This document shows, one piece after another, positions 1-6,992 of a DNA stretch of 20,859 nt. Made by a program: the position numbers and the translations under genes. The notes below the pieces were generated by a model that saw nothing but the letters and a program-made list of their open reading frames with translations, had not been told where the DNA came from and did no database searches. Source of the DNA: a virus; the IMG/VR virus record IMGVR_UViG_3300046804_001922, positions 1 to 20,859 of that record; one strand, 5' to 3'. Every line of letters starts with the position of its first letter. Within the stretch, counting starts at the first letter, position 1.

Positions 1-2
1 CA

Positions 3-263
3 GATAAAGCATTTATAGTCAAGAATGGCTTAATCGTTAATAACAATCTTATTTATACTCTTGGATCAAATGTTGGTATTATGACAGCTACTCCAGGGGC
101 GACACTGGCCGTAAACGGAAATATTTCGGCTACAGCTAATATTCAGGTTGGTAATGTCAATATAAATACTACTATGGTGACTGTGTCTTCTTCAAATGTT
201 ATGACATATGCTACCACATTAAAAGTTTATTACGCTAATAATGCAGTAGCATTCCCAACTTAA
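3..263 (+). CDS. C-terminal end of a tail-fibre-type structural protein (5' truncated)
   Basis: The reading frame is open from the left edge of the window to a TAA at 261-263, so the gene starts outside the window; the first internal ATG at 81 is not the true start. The visible 86 residues include a segment NVGIMTATPGATLAVNGNIS, resembling the VGIGTTTP-x-AxLxVxGN motif common in phage tail fibres and bacterial beta-rich adhesin tails. The rest is rich in Asn, Thr, Val and Ala with alternating hydrophobics, as expected of a beta-solenoid or triple-beta fibre. The next gene on the same strand is also fibre-like and begins 21 bases later. I infer a distal tail structural protein. Which T4 counterpart, if any, it matches cannot be decided from this fragment. 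Confidence 0.7.
   Translation, partial: DKAFIVKNGLIVNNNLIYTLGSNVGIMTATPGATLAVNGNISATANIQVGNVNINTTMVTVSSSNVMTYATTLKVYYANNAVAFPT
161..168 (+). promoter_or_regulatory. Possible internal late promoter -10 octamer (TATAAATA)
   Basis: An exact T4 late-promoter octamer lies inside the 3' part of the first gene, about 115 bases before the repeat-rich fibre gene at 284. Late promoters inside upstream genes are known in T4. In DNA this AT-rich a few chance matches over the window are expected, so this is weak evidence by itself. Confidence 0.25.
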
Positions 264-283
264 TTTATGTATAAGGTGCATTA

Positions 284-1492
284 ATGGCAAGACCACTTAA
301 AATAGATACTTCAACATCGCCTATCTCTTTTAAAGAGATGAGTGATTCAGATTATGATTATCTTACACATATAATTCTAACCAAGTTTGCAGCGTCAAAT
401 ACTGGTGTTGGAACTGTATCATCTAATAGCAGTTTTACATTAATAGGTACCTTTTCTGATACATATAGACCTTATACTGTTAATCAACATCCTGTCGGAA
501 CAGATATTACAACAGTAACTTACAATTTCTACCAAGATTATGGAACTGCTACAGAAAACTTGACTAGACCAGTTCATTATAATTTGGGTGCAAATACATT
601 TGAACAAGATGATACTACATTAAACACGACAGTAATGTCAAATGCTTTATCAAATCTTGTTAACTATGGTGTTGGAAGTTATTCACTATCACCAACAACT
701 CCTGTTGGTGGCACATGGGTAGCAGAAAGAACAATTCAAAATACTACTTCTGCTGCAAATAACGTTACATATCTTTGGAGAAAGACTGGAGCCACAGCAC
801 CAAGTGTTGTTAGACCACTTAAAGTAAATTCTACATCACCAATATCTGTAAAAGAAATGAGTGATTTAGAAATAGAAACATTAGCGGATAGATTAAGAAA
901 CAGAATAGTATCTACCGGCATAGGTAAATACGCAGTACAAACATCTGCACCTGTTTCTGGTGGAACATGGGTGACAAGAGGATCTGCATTCTCTGACACA
1001 AGAGAAACAACTTCTACAGTATCATACACAGCAACTTATACTGGTTCATATACTGGTTATTATGCTGGAACATTTACTGGAAATTATACTGGAACATTTG
1101 CAGGATCATATTCTGGTTCATATGCAGGAACATATACTGGAAATTATACCGGAAGTTACACCGGAAATTATTCCAGAGCTTTTACTGGTAATTATACAGG
1201 AACATATGTTCTTTATTATGCTGGAAGAGTTGGTGGTTATTATACTGGAACATATGCTGGTTATTATACTGGAACATTTACAGGATCATATTCTGGTTCA
1301 TATTCTGGTAATTATATAGGAAATTATACCGGAAGTTACACCGGAAATTATTCCACAACTTTTACTGGTAATTATACAGGAAACTTTGCTGGAACATATT
1401 CTGGTGGATACTCAGGTTCATATTCTGGTTTAACTTTAAATGCAACTACAGAAACCGTTTCTACGGTATCATTATGGGTAAGGACAGCTTAA
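284..1492 (+). CDS. Tail-fibre-like protein with Tyr/Phe-x-Gly-x tetrapeptide repeat tract
   Basis: 402 residues. An AAGGTG ribosome site five bases upstream supports the ATG. The N-terminal module begins RPLKIDTSTSPISFKEMSD and recurs at about residue 177 as RPLKVNSTSPISVKEMSD; each copy is followed later by a PV-x-GGTWV segment (residues around 140 and 230), so the first 250 residues are an internal duplication. Residues 252-382 are almost entirely tetrapeptides of the form aromatic, Thr/Ser/Ala, Gly, then variable (YTGS, YTGN, FTGN, YSGS), broken by SRAF, a VLYYAGRVGG stretch and STTF. The last 20 residues form a non-repeat cap ending SLWVRTA. Similar Gly/aromatic tracts occur in virion proteins of marine T4-like phages. 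I infer an elongated, repeat-built fibre or adhesin at the distal tail. There is no enzymatic motif. Confidence 0.75.
   Translation: MARPLKIDTSTSPISFKEMSDSDYDYLTHIILTKFAASNTGVGTVSSNSSFTLIGTFSDTYRPYTVNQHPVGTDITTVTYNFYQDYGTATENLTRPVHYNLGANTFEQDDTTLNTTVMSNALSNLVNYGVGSYSLSPTTPVGGTWVAERTIQNTTSAANNVTYLWRKTGATAPSVVRPLKVNSTSPISVKEMSDLEIETLADRLRNRIVSTGIGKYAVQTSAPVSGGTWVTRGSAFSDTRETTSTVSYTATYTGSYTGYYAGTFTGNYTGTFAGSYSGSYAGTYTGNYTGSYTGNYSRAFTGNYTGTYVLYYAGRVGGYYTGTYAGYYTGTFTGSYSGSYSGNYIGNYTGSYTGNYSTTFTGNYTGNFAGTYSGGYSGSYSGLTLNATTETVSTVSLWVRTA
1037..1429 (+). repeat. Tetrapeptide-coding tract with a 180-base higher-order repeat
   Basis: This stretch encodes about 33 tetrapeptides with aromatic residues every fourth position and Gly two residues later. 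A longer period sits on top: 1081-1260 and 1261-1440 align without gaps at an offset of 180 bases (60 residues). The subsegment 1141-1200 matches 1321-1380 at 58 of 60 bases, while flanking parts have diverged more. This indicates a recent unit duplication or local conversion inside an older repeat. Confidence 0.85.
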
Positions 1493-1493
1493 C

Positions 1494-1913
1494 ATGAGAA
1501 TTATTAAAAATCCACGTTGGGGTAACACAGAAAAAACACATATTATATGTCAGTTCGAATATGATGATGGTAGATTATTAACAGCCAGTGTTACCGATAC
1601 AGAAGAAGGTAATCCTGATTGGAAAGAAATATTAGAATCATATCCAATAGAAAAGATTGATGAAAATACTACTAAAGATTTAGCACAACATCGTGAAAGA
1701 AAGCTTCAAAGAGAAGAACAAAAAAGACAAGAAGAAGAAATTGCTAAGCAAAATATTTTGTTCTTAGCAAAATCTGAAGCTTTTGATATGCCTATAATCA
1801 GAGATTCAGAATACACTGAACTTAAATCAAACTTAAGAAAAGCTTCTACTATTATGGAAGTTCATTCTTATGCTGGAGCTATTGTAGCTTTAGAAACACT
1901 TAAGAATTCTTAA
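1494..1913 (+). CDS. Small coiled protein downstream of the fibre gene, function unknown
   Basis: 139 residues, starting one base after the fibre stop codon, so probably translated as a unit with it. Residues 1-50 look like a compact beta domain (IICQFEYDDGRLLTASVTD). Residues about 60-90 form a highly charged helix rich in Glu, Lys, Arg and Gln with no Pro or Gly, likely a coiled coil. The C-terminal 45 residues look helical. I do not recognise the family with certainty. Its position immediately after a fibre gene fits either a fibre-assembly chaperone or a small structural partner of the fibre, but nothing in the sequence proves this. There is no signal peptide or membrane segment. Confidence 0.6.
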   Translation: MRIIKNPRWGNTEKTHIICQFEYDDGRLLTASVTDTEEGNPDWKEILESYPIEKIDENTTKDLAQHRERKLQREEQKRQEEEIAKQNILFLAKSEAFDMPIIRDSEYTELKSNLRKASTIMEVHSYAGAIVALETLKNS

Positions 1914-1928
1914 TATAATATTTTTGTT

Positions 1929-2645
1929 ATGAAAAAAGGTATTGTTCTTATAGCATCATTATCATCTGCATATTATGATTCTGCAGTTAGATGCGCTATC
2001 TCTATAAGAGATTATTCTCCAAAAACAAGTATCACGCTCTTTACACATGAAGAATTTATAAAAGAGCGTGATCGTAAATACTTTGATTATATTAGCTTTG
2101 ATATTCCTTATCATAAAAGAGCTAAGATGAAAGGTATGTATTTAAGTCCATATGATGTTACTGCATATCTTGATGCAGACATGGAAGTTATGTCTTCTGA
2201 GTTCTCAACTATATTTGATCACTTTTGTGACAATGAGATAATGATGACAAAAATCAGACCACATGTAAGTAAAGAAGTTTTTATTGATAAAAATAAAACC
2301 GAGAAGATGGAATATCACGGTGGTTTTATGCTTTATAAAAAGAATGATAATACTATTAAACTTCTTAAAAATTGGTATGAAGAATACTTAATTCAAGATA
2401 GCACGGAATGGAAATATCAAGATTATTTTTCTTCAATGAAACAATGGGATCAATTTACATTATGGAGATTATTAAAAGAAAGTGAATATAAATTTAAAAT
2501 AGGAATTATGCCAGATGATTATAGATGGAATTATATCTGGCTTTACGATTCTAAAGGAGTTGACGGTGATAAGTCACCTATTATATATCATCACACTATA
2601 CCAATTGGATTAGTACATGCAGGTCATATCAAAAATAAATCCTGA
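1929..2645 (+). CDS. GT-A type glycosyltransferase
   Basis: 238 residues. The N-terminus (KKGIVLIASLSSAYYDSAVRC) is a Rossmann-like nucleotide-sugar entry strand. Residues 78-87 read TAYLDADMEV, the D-x-D motif (D82-A-D84) that binds the metal and nucleotide-sugar diphosphate in GT-A enzymes. Later features (GGFMLYKKND near residue 135 and a HH dipeptide near the C-terminus) fit a GT8-like arrangement. The predicted role is transfer of a sugar from a nucleotide sugar to an unknown acceptor in the cytoplasm. It follows the fibre gene pair by 15 bases without a clear Shine-Dalgarno, and overlaps the next gene by 29 bases. Acceptor and sugar cannot be inferred. Confidence 0.7.
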   Translation: MKKGIVLIASLSSAYYDSAVRCAISIRDYSPKTSITLFTHEEFIKERDRKYFDYISFDIPYHKRAKMKGMYLSPYDVTAYLDADMEVMSSEFSTIFDHFCDNEIMMTKIRPHVSKEVFIDKNKTEKMEYHGGFMLYKKNDNTIKLLKNWYEEYLIQDSTEWKYQDYFSSMKQWDQFTLWRLLKESEYKFKIGIMPDDYRWNYIWLYDSKGVDGDKSPIIYHHTIPIGLVHAGHIKNKS

Positions 2646-3291
2646 ACTAAAAAATATTTTAGAAGATTATAGTTCATGGTTTTTTAATAGTAACTACAAT
2701 GAAGAGCTTATTCCTACAGAGAAAAAAGATGATGATAGAAAAGGATTCTATGCAACATCTGATGAGTATCTTAAAGAAGCCCTAAAAGATCCTTTTAATT
2801 ATGGTTATCCAAGGCATATGTTTGGTGCTATAATGGAAAATAGAGTTGAACCAAGAGAATTGCAAGCAAAGAAGTATAGAGCTGCGTGTGATGAACTTGA
2901 TAAAAAACTTATTAATTATTTTGGTGCAAGAAATAATGCTTTAAGAGCTTATTATCCAGTTAATGGGTATATTGGTTGGCATAATAATGCTAATGCACCT
3001 GGTTATAATATTATTATAACGTGTAATCCTGAAGGTAATGGTGAATTTGTCCACTATGATATTAATACCAACACAATAATAACTTATCCCGATAAAAAAG
3101 GTTGGTTTGTTAAAGTTGGTTATTTCGGTTCATTTGAAGAGAAAGAAAAAATTTATTGGCATTGTGCAAGAACAAGATCACCAAGACTAACAGTCAGTTA
3201 TATAATTCCACATTTATCGATATGGGAATCTATGATTGATGATATTGGTATTCCGGATACGTCTCCACAAACAATCTGTAGTACTCTCTAG
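2617..3291 (+). CDS. 2-oxoglutarate/Fe(II)-oxygenase-like protein with an H-x-N motif
   Basis: 224 residues from the ATG at 2617, which overlaps the glycosyltransferase by 29 bases. The C-terminal half has the double-stranded beta-helix pattern: GYIGWHNNANAPGYNIIITC at 118-136 supplies H122 in the first metal-ligand position, and WHCARTRSPRLTVSYI at 181-196 supplies H182 and R190, the usual distal His and 2-oxoglutarate-binding Arg. The second ligand of the normal H-x-D is Asn (N124). From memory, GWHTNSN-type motifs are common in cyanophage homologues, so this may be a subfamily trait. Likely role: hydroxylation of a protein or glycan, if metal binding is retained. The 3' end overlaps a gene on the opposite strand by 62 bases. 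Confidence 0.65.
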   Translation: MQVISKINPELKNILEDYSSWFFNSNYNEELIPTEKKDDDRKGFYATSDEYLKEALKDPFNYGYPRHMFGAIMENRVEPRELQAKKYRAACDELDKKLINYFGARNNALRAYYPVNGYIGWHNNANAPGYNIIITCNPEGNGEFVHYDINTNTIITYPDKKGWFVKVGYFGSFEEKEKIYWHCARTRSPRLTVSYIIPHLSIWESMIDDIGIPDTSPQTICSTL

Positions 3292-3898
3292 AATAGAACT
3301 TCTTCATACTGTTTAATAAACAAATCTTTTTTTCTGGTTTATAATAACGAGTTTTTGTTTTTTCTTCACCATATACTCTTGAATAAAACCAGTCTTGTTG
3401 ATAATGATCAAACTCAAAATTCTTAAATAGAAAGTCATCATCACCAACATTCTTACACATGTGATAATCAGGATTTTCTATAAATTTTTGCCAGATATAT
3501 CCATCTCTGTTTGGATTTATAGACATAACGCTTGAGTTATAAGTATTATTCCATATCTCAGATTTTTTCCACCAAGCCTTTATTAGTGTTAATCTTGATT
3601 CATAGTTTAAAATATCATCAATGTTATTCTGAATAACTATATCTAAATCCATGTATGTAAAATTATTTAAAAGCATTATATCTTTATTGAATAGATAAAG
3701 TTTATTCCAATGACCCTCAAGATTATTATCTTTTGAAAAAGATATTATTTCAATGCTTCTGTTAATATTAAATGGGTTATCAGTCAAACAATATAGTTGA
3801 AACTGATGTGTAGTATTGTGTTTTATCATATACTCAAGCATATTAACATCTTCAGCTGAGTACATATCACCCCATTTTAAACAAACTATATTCTTCAT
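3230..3898 (-). CDS. Glycosyltransferase-like protein (paralogue of the gene at 4595-5317)
   Basis: 222 residues. The N-terminus (IVCLKWGDMYSAEDVNMLEYM) matches the N-terminus of the gene at 4595-5317 (VYCFKWGTKYGPEYVNRLLN). Both continue with a C-(L/I)-TD-(N/D)-P strand near residue 37-43, and then an acidic D-x-D: here YMDLDIVI with D84-L-D86. This is the order of a GT-A fold enzyme. A later VGDDDFLF (about 150-157) could be the second acidic element. It is the last gene of the leftward cassette. Its ATG overlaps the preceding stop by four bases (ATGA type). Predicted function is sugar transfer in a decoration pathway; donor and acceptor are unknown. Confidence 0.62.
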   Translation of the reverse strand: MKNIVCLKWGDMYSAEDVNMLEYMIKHNTTHQFQLYCLTDNPFNINRSIEIISFSKDNNLEGHWNKLYLFNKDIMLLNNFTYMDLDIVIQNNIDDILNYESRLTLIKAWWKKSEIWNNTYNSSVMSINPNRDGYIWQKFIENPDYHMCKNVGDDDFLFKNFEFDHYQQDWFYSRVYGEEKTKTRYYKPEKKICLLNSMKKFYSREYYRLFVETYPEYQYHQS

Positions 3899-4602
3899 AC
3901 TTTTCCTAACACTACATACACATTAGTTCCACAAACATTATATTTCTCAGCTAAAATAACTTCACTAAAGTTACATTGTTCAACTAAATCTTGAACACAA
4001 AAGGCAGTATTAACTTTTCTTCTTTCTTCATCTTCTTTTTGATTAAAAACTATTACATATTGATCTTTATTAAAGATATTAAGTTCATTTAGTATATAAA
4101 GATACTCGCTATATGGTATAATAACTAAACTATCATTTGTTATATCTCTAATATCTTCAAAATTAACATTTCTATTATAGAATTCAAAATCTATATTTTC
4201 AAAATATTTTGAAACAAATGAGTATGATGATTTAACTAATGGACTATAATCTATCAATTTAATTTTATTTGTTATACTACTATGTTTCTGTGTTTCAGAT
4301 GAAAGATTATTAATAAATGTAATTTCTATAAGCTCATTATCTTTTTTTACACTTTTTTTACTTGCATTTAACATATTTAAATCTGATACATATCTCGTAT
4401 TTAAAACGTCAAACATATAAAACGGAAGTCCACTTGCTACGAATGTAACATTTTGATTTTTGATAAAATCAAAATCTGTTAATATATTACTAAAAATTTT
4501 TGATCTTGCCTTTTCATAATCAGATAAAAATATCTTAAGTCTAGGTATTGCATACTTATTATTTTTTTCTATATTTTGTTTTAAACTGTTTATACTAAAC
4601 AT
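3895..4602 (-). CDS. Unknown protein between two glycosyltransferase-like genes
   Basis: 235 residues, Lys/Asn/Ile-rich and soluble. Alternating beta-like strands (NVTFVASG, LIEITFINN, IKLIDYSP, SLVIIPYSEY, YVIVFNQKE) and a terminal hairpin (VYVVLGKV) suggest a Rossmann-type alpha/beta fold, conceivably a divergent methyltransferase. However, I see no Gly-x-Gly-x-Gly loop and no catalytic motif, so I do not assign a function. It overlaps the upstream glycosyltransferase gene by eight bases and the downstream one by four, so it is almost certainly co-translated with both and probably serves the same pathway. Confidence 0.6.
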   Translation of the reverse strand: MFSINSLKQNIEKNNKYAIPRLKIFLSDYEKARSKIFSNILTDFDFIKNQNVTFVASGLPFYMFDVLNTRYVSDLNMLNASKKSVKKDNELIEITFINNLSSETQKHSSITNKIKLIDYSPLVKSSYSFVSKYFENIDFEFYNRNVNFEDIRDITNDSLVIIPYSEYLYILNELNIFNKDQYVIVFNQKEDEERRKVNTAFCVQDLVEQCNFSEVILAEKYNVCGTNVYVVLGKV

Positions 4603-5317
4603 CGTTTAATTTCCAAAGATTATTAGCCCATCCACCTGCTTCATGAAGTTCTTTTCCAATACCATGCGATGTATTAAATAAACAAAAATAATAATTATCT
4701 CTAAGAACTTCTGTTTTCATATCATCTCTATAATCTGCACCAAAATTATAAGCATAGACAACATTCTTTGGATGATATTTTAGTTTATCTCTAAAAATAC
4801 CAAATAAAGATTTATCAAAACTAGTAAAAAGAAAATTAATCTTTTTCTTATTATCTATATAAAATTTATAGAGATCTTCTAATTGATCATCTTGCCATGT
4901 TATAAATGAGCTGTTTATATCACACGCACCTTTATGAAAATATGCATCGCATTGATCAGGGTCAGCCCAATAGTTCTTAATAAATCTAGGTTCTTTAAAG
5001 TCATAATCATTTAAATAATCGGTAAAGTCCTTTAAACATAATAAATCAATATCAAATATTATATTTTTTCCATGGCCAATAAAGTTTGGATCAAAAAGTC
5101 TTAACTTTTCAATAGTAAAAATATTATTAAGGCCTGGTATTTTACTATCATTATAATCAATAATATTGATACTTTTATCAAGTCCAGTTGGATCATCGGT
5201 TATACATGTAAACATTACATTTCCTCCGTAATTTTTAAGAACAGAGTTTAGTAATCTATTAACATACTCGGGGCCATATTTTGTTCCCCATTTAAAACAA
5301 TAAACTTTAATATTCAT
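4595..5317 (-). CDS. Glycosyltransferase-like protein
   Basis: 240 residues. The N-terminal strand VYCFKWGTKYGPEYVN is shared with the paralogue at 3230-3898, followed by FTCITDDP (36-43) and the acidic motif IIFDIDLLCL with D89-I-D91, typical for metal and nucleotide-sugar binding in GT-A enzymes. A second feature, FNTSHGIGKELHEAGGWANN near the C-terminus, has a His that may complete the donor site. The start codon overlaps the stop of the radical SAM gene by one base (TAATG), which indicates translational coupling. Likely adds a sugar in the same product pathway as its neighbours. The sugar and acceptor are not evident. Confidence 0.65.
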   Translation of the reverse strand: MNIKVYCFKWGTKYGPEYVNRLLNSVLKNYGGNVMFTCITDDPTGLDKSINIIDYNDSKIPGLNNIFTIEKLRLFDPNFIGHGKNIIFDIDLLCLKDFTDYLNDYDFKEPRFIKNYWADPDQCDAYFHKGACDINSSFITWQDDQLEDLYKFYIDNKKKINFLFTSFDKSLFGIFRDKLKYHPKNVVYAYNFGADYRDDMKTEVLRDNYYFCLFNTSHGIGKELHEAGGWANNLWKLNDV

Positions 5318-5949
5318 TATACACTACTATATGATGATATCAAAGATCTATCTGTTGGAAGATAAGGATCTGAAGGACCATCCCATCTAGAAGATTTCTT
5401 AATTTCGAAAGTTATACCAATATTATCTGCCAAGTTCCTAGCTTCTTCTAGTTGATGCTCATTGGTTTTAAATGGTATAAAAACCCAACGAGATCTAAAC
5501 TTATAGTTCTTGGTTATTTTCATAACTTCAATTATTTGATCATGATCTTCTGGAGTCATGTTAACTCTATAAAGACCAGCTGTATCTCTTAAACCATCAA
5601 CAGAAAAAATAACTTCATCTCTTTCTTTTAACATTGAAAAGAAAGTTTTCCACCAATCAATTGTTTTTCCTGAACCATTAGTATGAATCTTAATAGCTTT
5701 ATTATTATCTTTAAATAATTTAATAATTTCTATAAATTTTGGATGATATATTGGATCACCGTATGTTCCGCAGAACATAAAACTTTCATAGAAACTTTCT
5801 GCATACATTTTACATGCTTCTATCGACAGATCTTGACGTGTTAATTCACCCTTTTTAACAAGTATAGTTCTAATACATTTAGGACAAGAAATCCTACATC
5901 TATTTGTAAGTTCAATATGAATACTATTTCTCATAGCGAAGTATCTCAT
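5317..5949 (-). CDS. Radical SAM protein lacking its own C-terminal SPASM-like part
   Basis: 210 residues. HIELTNRCRISCPKC carries the C-x3-C-x2-C cluster motif (C18, C22, C25) that binds the [4Fe-4S] cluster and S-adenosylmethionine. The GGE-like SAM contact appears as FCGTYGDP (59-66), and strand residues such as IHTNG and VIFSVDG follow the TIM-barrel order. The protein ends at about residue 210, right after SSRWDGPSDPYLPTD, where SPASM-type relatives usually continue into an auxiliary-cluster domain. That domain appears as a separate gene immediately upstream (5924-6262). Start choice is uncertain: ATG at 5949 (26-base overlap) or at 5934 (M6, 11-base overlap). Chemistry is probably radical modification of a peptide or sugar; the substrate is unknown. 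Confidence 0.8.
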   Translation of the reverse strand: MRYFAMRNSIHIELTNRCRISCPKCIRTILVKKGELTRQDLSIEACKMYAESFYESFMFCGTYGDPIYHPKFIEIIKLFKDNNKAIKIHTNGSGKTIDWWKTFFSMLKERDEVIFSVDGLRDTAGLYRVNMTPEDHDQIIEVMKITKNYKFRSRWVFIPFKTNEHQLEEARNLADNIGITFEIKKSSRWDGPSDPYLPTDRSLISSYSSV

Positions 5950-6262
5950 GGTTATGACTTGTATTTTTTGAAGCGTTTACACCACATTTTTTTTGACAGC
6001 ATTTTGGTGCATCATAGTATGACTTAGAAATATAATTTAACCACTCTAAGTATTTTAGATCCAAATGAAACGCATGTATATCATTTGTTTCATTTATATT
6101 ATATCTATCATCATTGAAAATAGATGCTTCGTATTGATGACCATGTGTCGGAAACACACAACATGGTAACCATCTACCATTTGCTGCAACAAAATGTTCA
6201 GAATTATTTCTGCATTTTGGTATTATTTTTTTTTGTTGTTGCTCCTCATCATCATATTCCAT
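5924..6262 (-). CDS. Small Cys-rich SPASM-like protein, detached from its radical SAM partner
   Basis: 112 residues with a good Shine-Dalgarno (GGAG, seven bases before the ATG). After an acidic/Gln start come KC (C17), then VAANGRWLPCCVF (C34, C35), and near the C-terminus KCCQKKC (C88, C89, C93). A Cys followed by a strand ending in PCC and a C-terminal C-x3-C is the pattern of the SPASM/twitch extension that binds auxiliary iron-sulfur clusters in radical SAM enzymes. It is translated just before, and overlapping, the gene for a radical SAM core that lacks this part. The likely product is a separate subunit working with that core. The alternatives are a degraded remnant of a second radical SAM gene, or an unrelated zinc-binding protein. 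Confidence 0.6.
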   Translation of the reverse strand: MEYDDEEQQQKKIIPKCRNNSEHFVAANGRWLPCCVFPTHGHQYEASIFNDDRYNINETNDIHAFHLDLKYLEWLNYISKSYYDAPKCCQKKCGVNASKNTSHNHEILRYEK

Positions 6263-6263
6263 A

Positions 6264-6968
6264 TTAAATCTCCATATTATAAAAACACATTAGTGTCCTA
6301 AAATCAGGATCACCTTCACCACTTTGTGGTAATAATTGTATAGCTTTAATATATTCACTAACAGGATCTTTAGTAATATCTATATCAAGTTTTTTACTAA
6401 AAAACGAATTTGTTGGAGCATACAATGGGTAATCACAATTATTAATAAATTTTTTGATATTAAACTGCTGTTTATTAAATTCTTTTTTAAGATCTTTGTT
6501 TTTATACCAATCATACTTTGGATAAGTTATATCAAAACCACCAGCACTATGCCACCACTCTAAACATTCTTCAATTGGTTGTTTTACTACAAATATTATT
6601 TTACTTGTTGGGAAGTTTTCAATAAGCCAGTCTAAAGAATAAGCTAGAGAATGACTCTTGATTAAGTAATTTCTAAAGTCATCATGTTCTGTAAACGCTT
6701 TTGATATTTCTTTTTTAAAAGAAAATTTATTATAATAATCTTGAGGAGTCTCAAACTTATATCCAAACTCCATTCCAGTTCCAAAATAAGAACCTTGATG
6801 ATTCACTAGATGTGACCATGATTTACTATTTTTAATATAATATTCTCTCTCAGGAGAATGATCTGAGAGATTTAATAAAAGTTTTGGTGAGTGCTCTAAT
6901 ATTGATGCTATGCGAGACCAAGAGCTGCCTGGTGCACCAATAAAGAAAATAAGTTGATCATCTCTCAT
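6264..6968 (-). CDS. Sulfotransferase-like protein
   Basis: 234 residues. The N-terminus IFFIGAPGSSWSRIASIL places a P-loop-like GAPGSSWSR at 11-19, corresponding to the 5'-phosphosulfate-binding loop of PAPS sulfotransferases. KSH at 104-106 and SKIIFVVKQPIEECLEWWHS at about 122-141 occupy the position of the 3'-phosphate-binding strand, but Lys replaces the usual Arg of the RDP motif and the usual Ser is missing. The WWHxxGG segment is shared with the paralogue at 7609-8475. If active it would transfer sulfate from PAPS to a hydroxyl on a glycan or Tyr. One base separates its stop from the next gene. Family level is well supported; activity is not certain. Confidence 0.65.
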   Translation of the reverse strand: MRDDQLIFFIGAPGSSWSRIASILEHSPKLLLNLSDHSPEREYYIKNSKSWSHLVNHQGSYFGTGMEFGYKFETPQDYYNKFSFKKEISKAFTEHDDFRNYLIKSHSLAYSLDWLIENFPTSKIIFVVKQPIEECLEWWHSAGGFDITYPKYDWYKNKDLKKEFNKQQFNIKKFINNCDYPLYAPTNSFFSKKLDIDITKDPVSEYIKAIQLLPQSGEGDPDFRTLMCFYNMEI

Positions 6969-6992
6969 AATAAAAACAAATCAAAAAATATA

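Noticed and set aside
1062-1319. 85-residue open frame of Leu, Glu, Ile and His repeats on the plus strand
   Set aside because: It is the alternative frame of the tetrapeptide-coding tract in the fibre gene; its periodicity comes from the repeat and it has no ribosome site.
1037-1440. Possible CRISPR array or minisatellite from spaced repeats
   Set aside because: Units are in frame, protein coding, with no unique spacers of constant size; explained by tetrapeptide repeats.
3295-3335. Terminator-like GTTTAATAAAC followed by a T run near the convergent junction
   Set aside because: The stem is only four base pairs of A/T with one G-C, lies inside the glycosyltransferase-like coding region, and would be too weak.
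5924-5949. Frameshift error joining the two radical SAM parts into one gene
   Set aside because: The Cys-rich part is upstream of the core in transcription, so no frameshift can restore the usual core-then-SPASM order.
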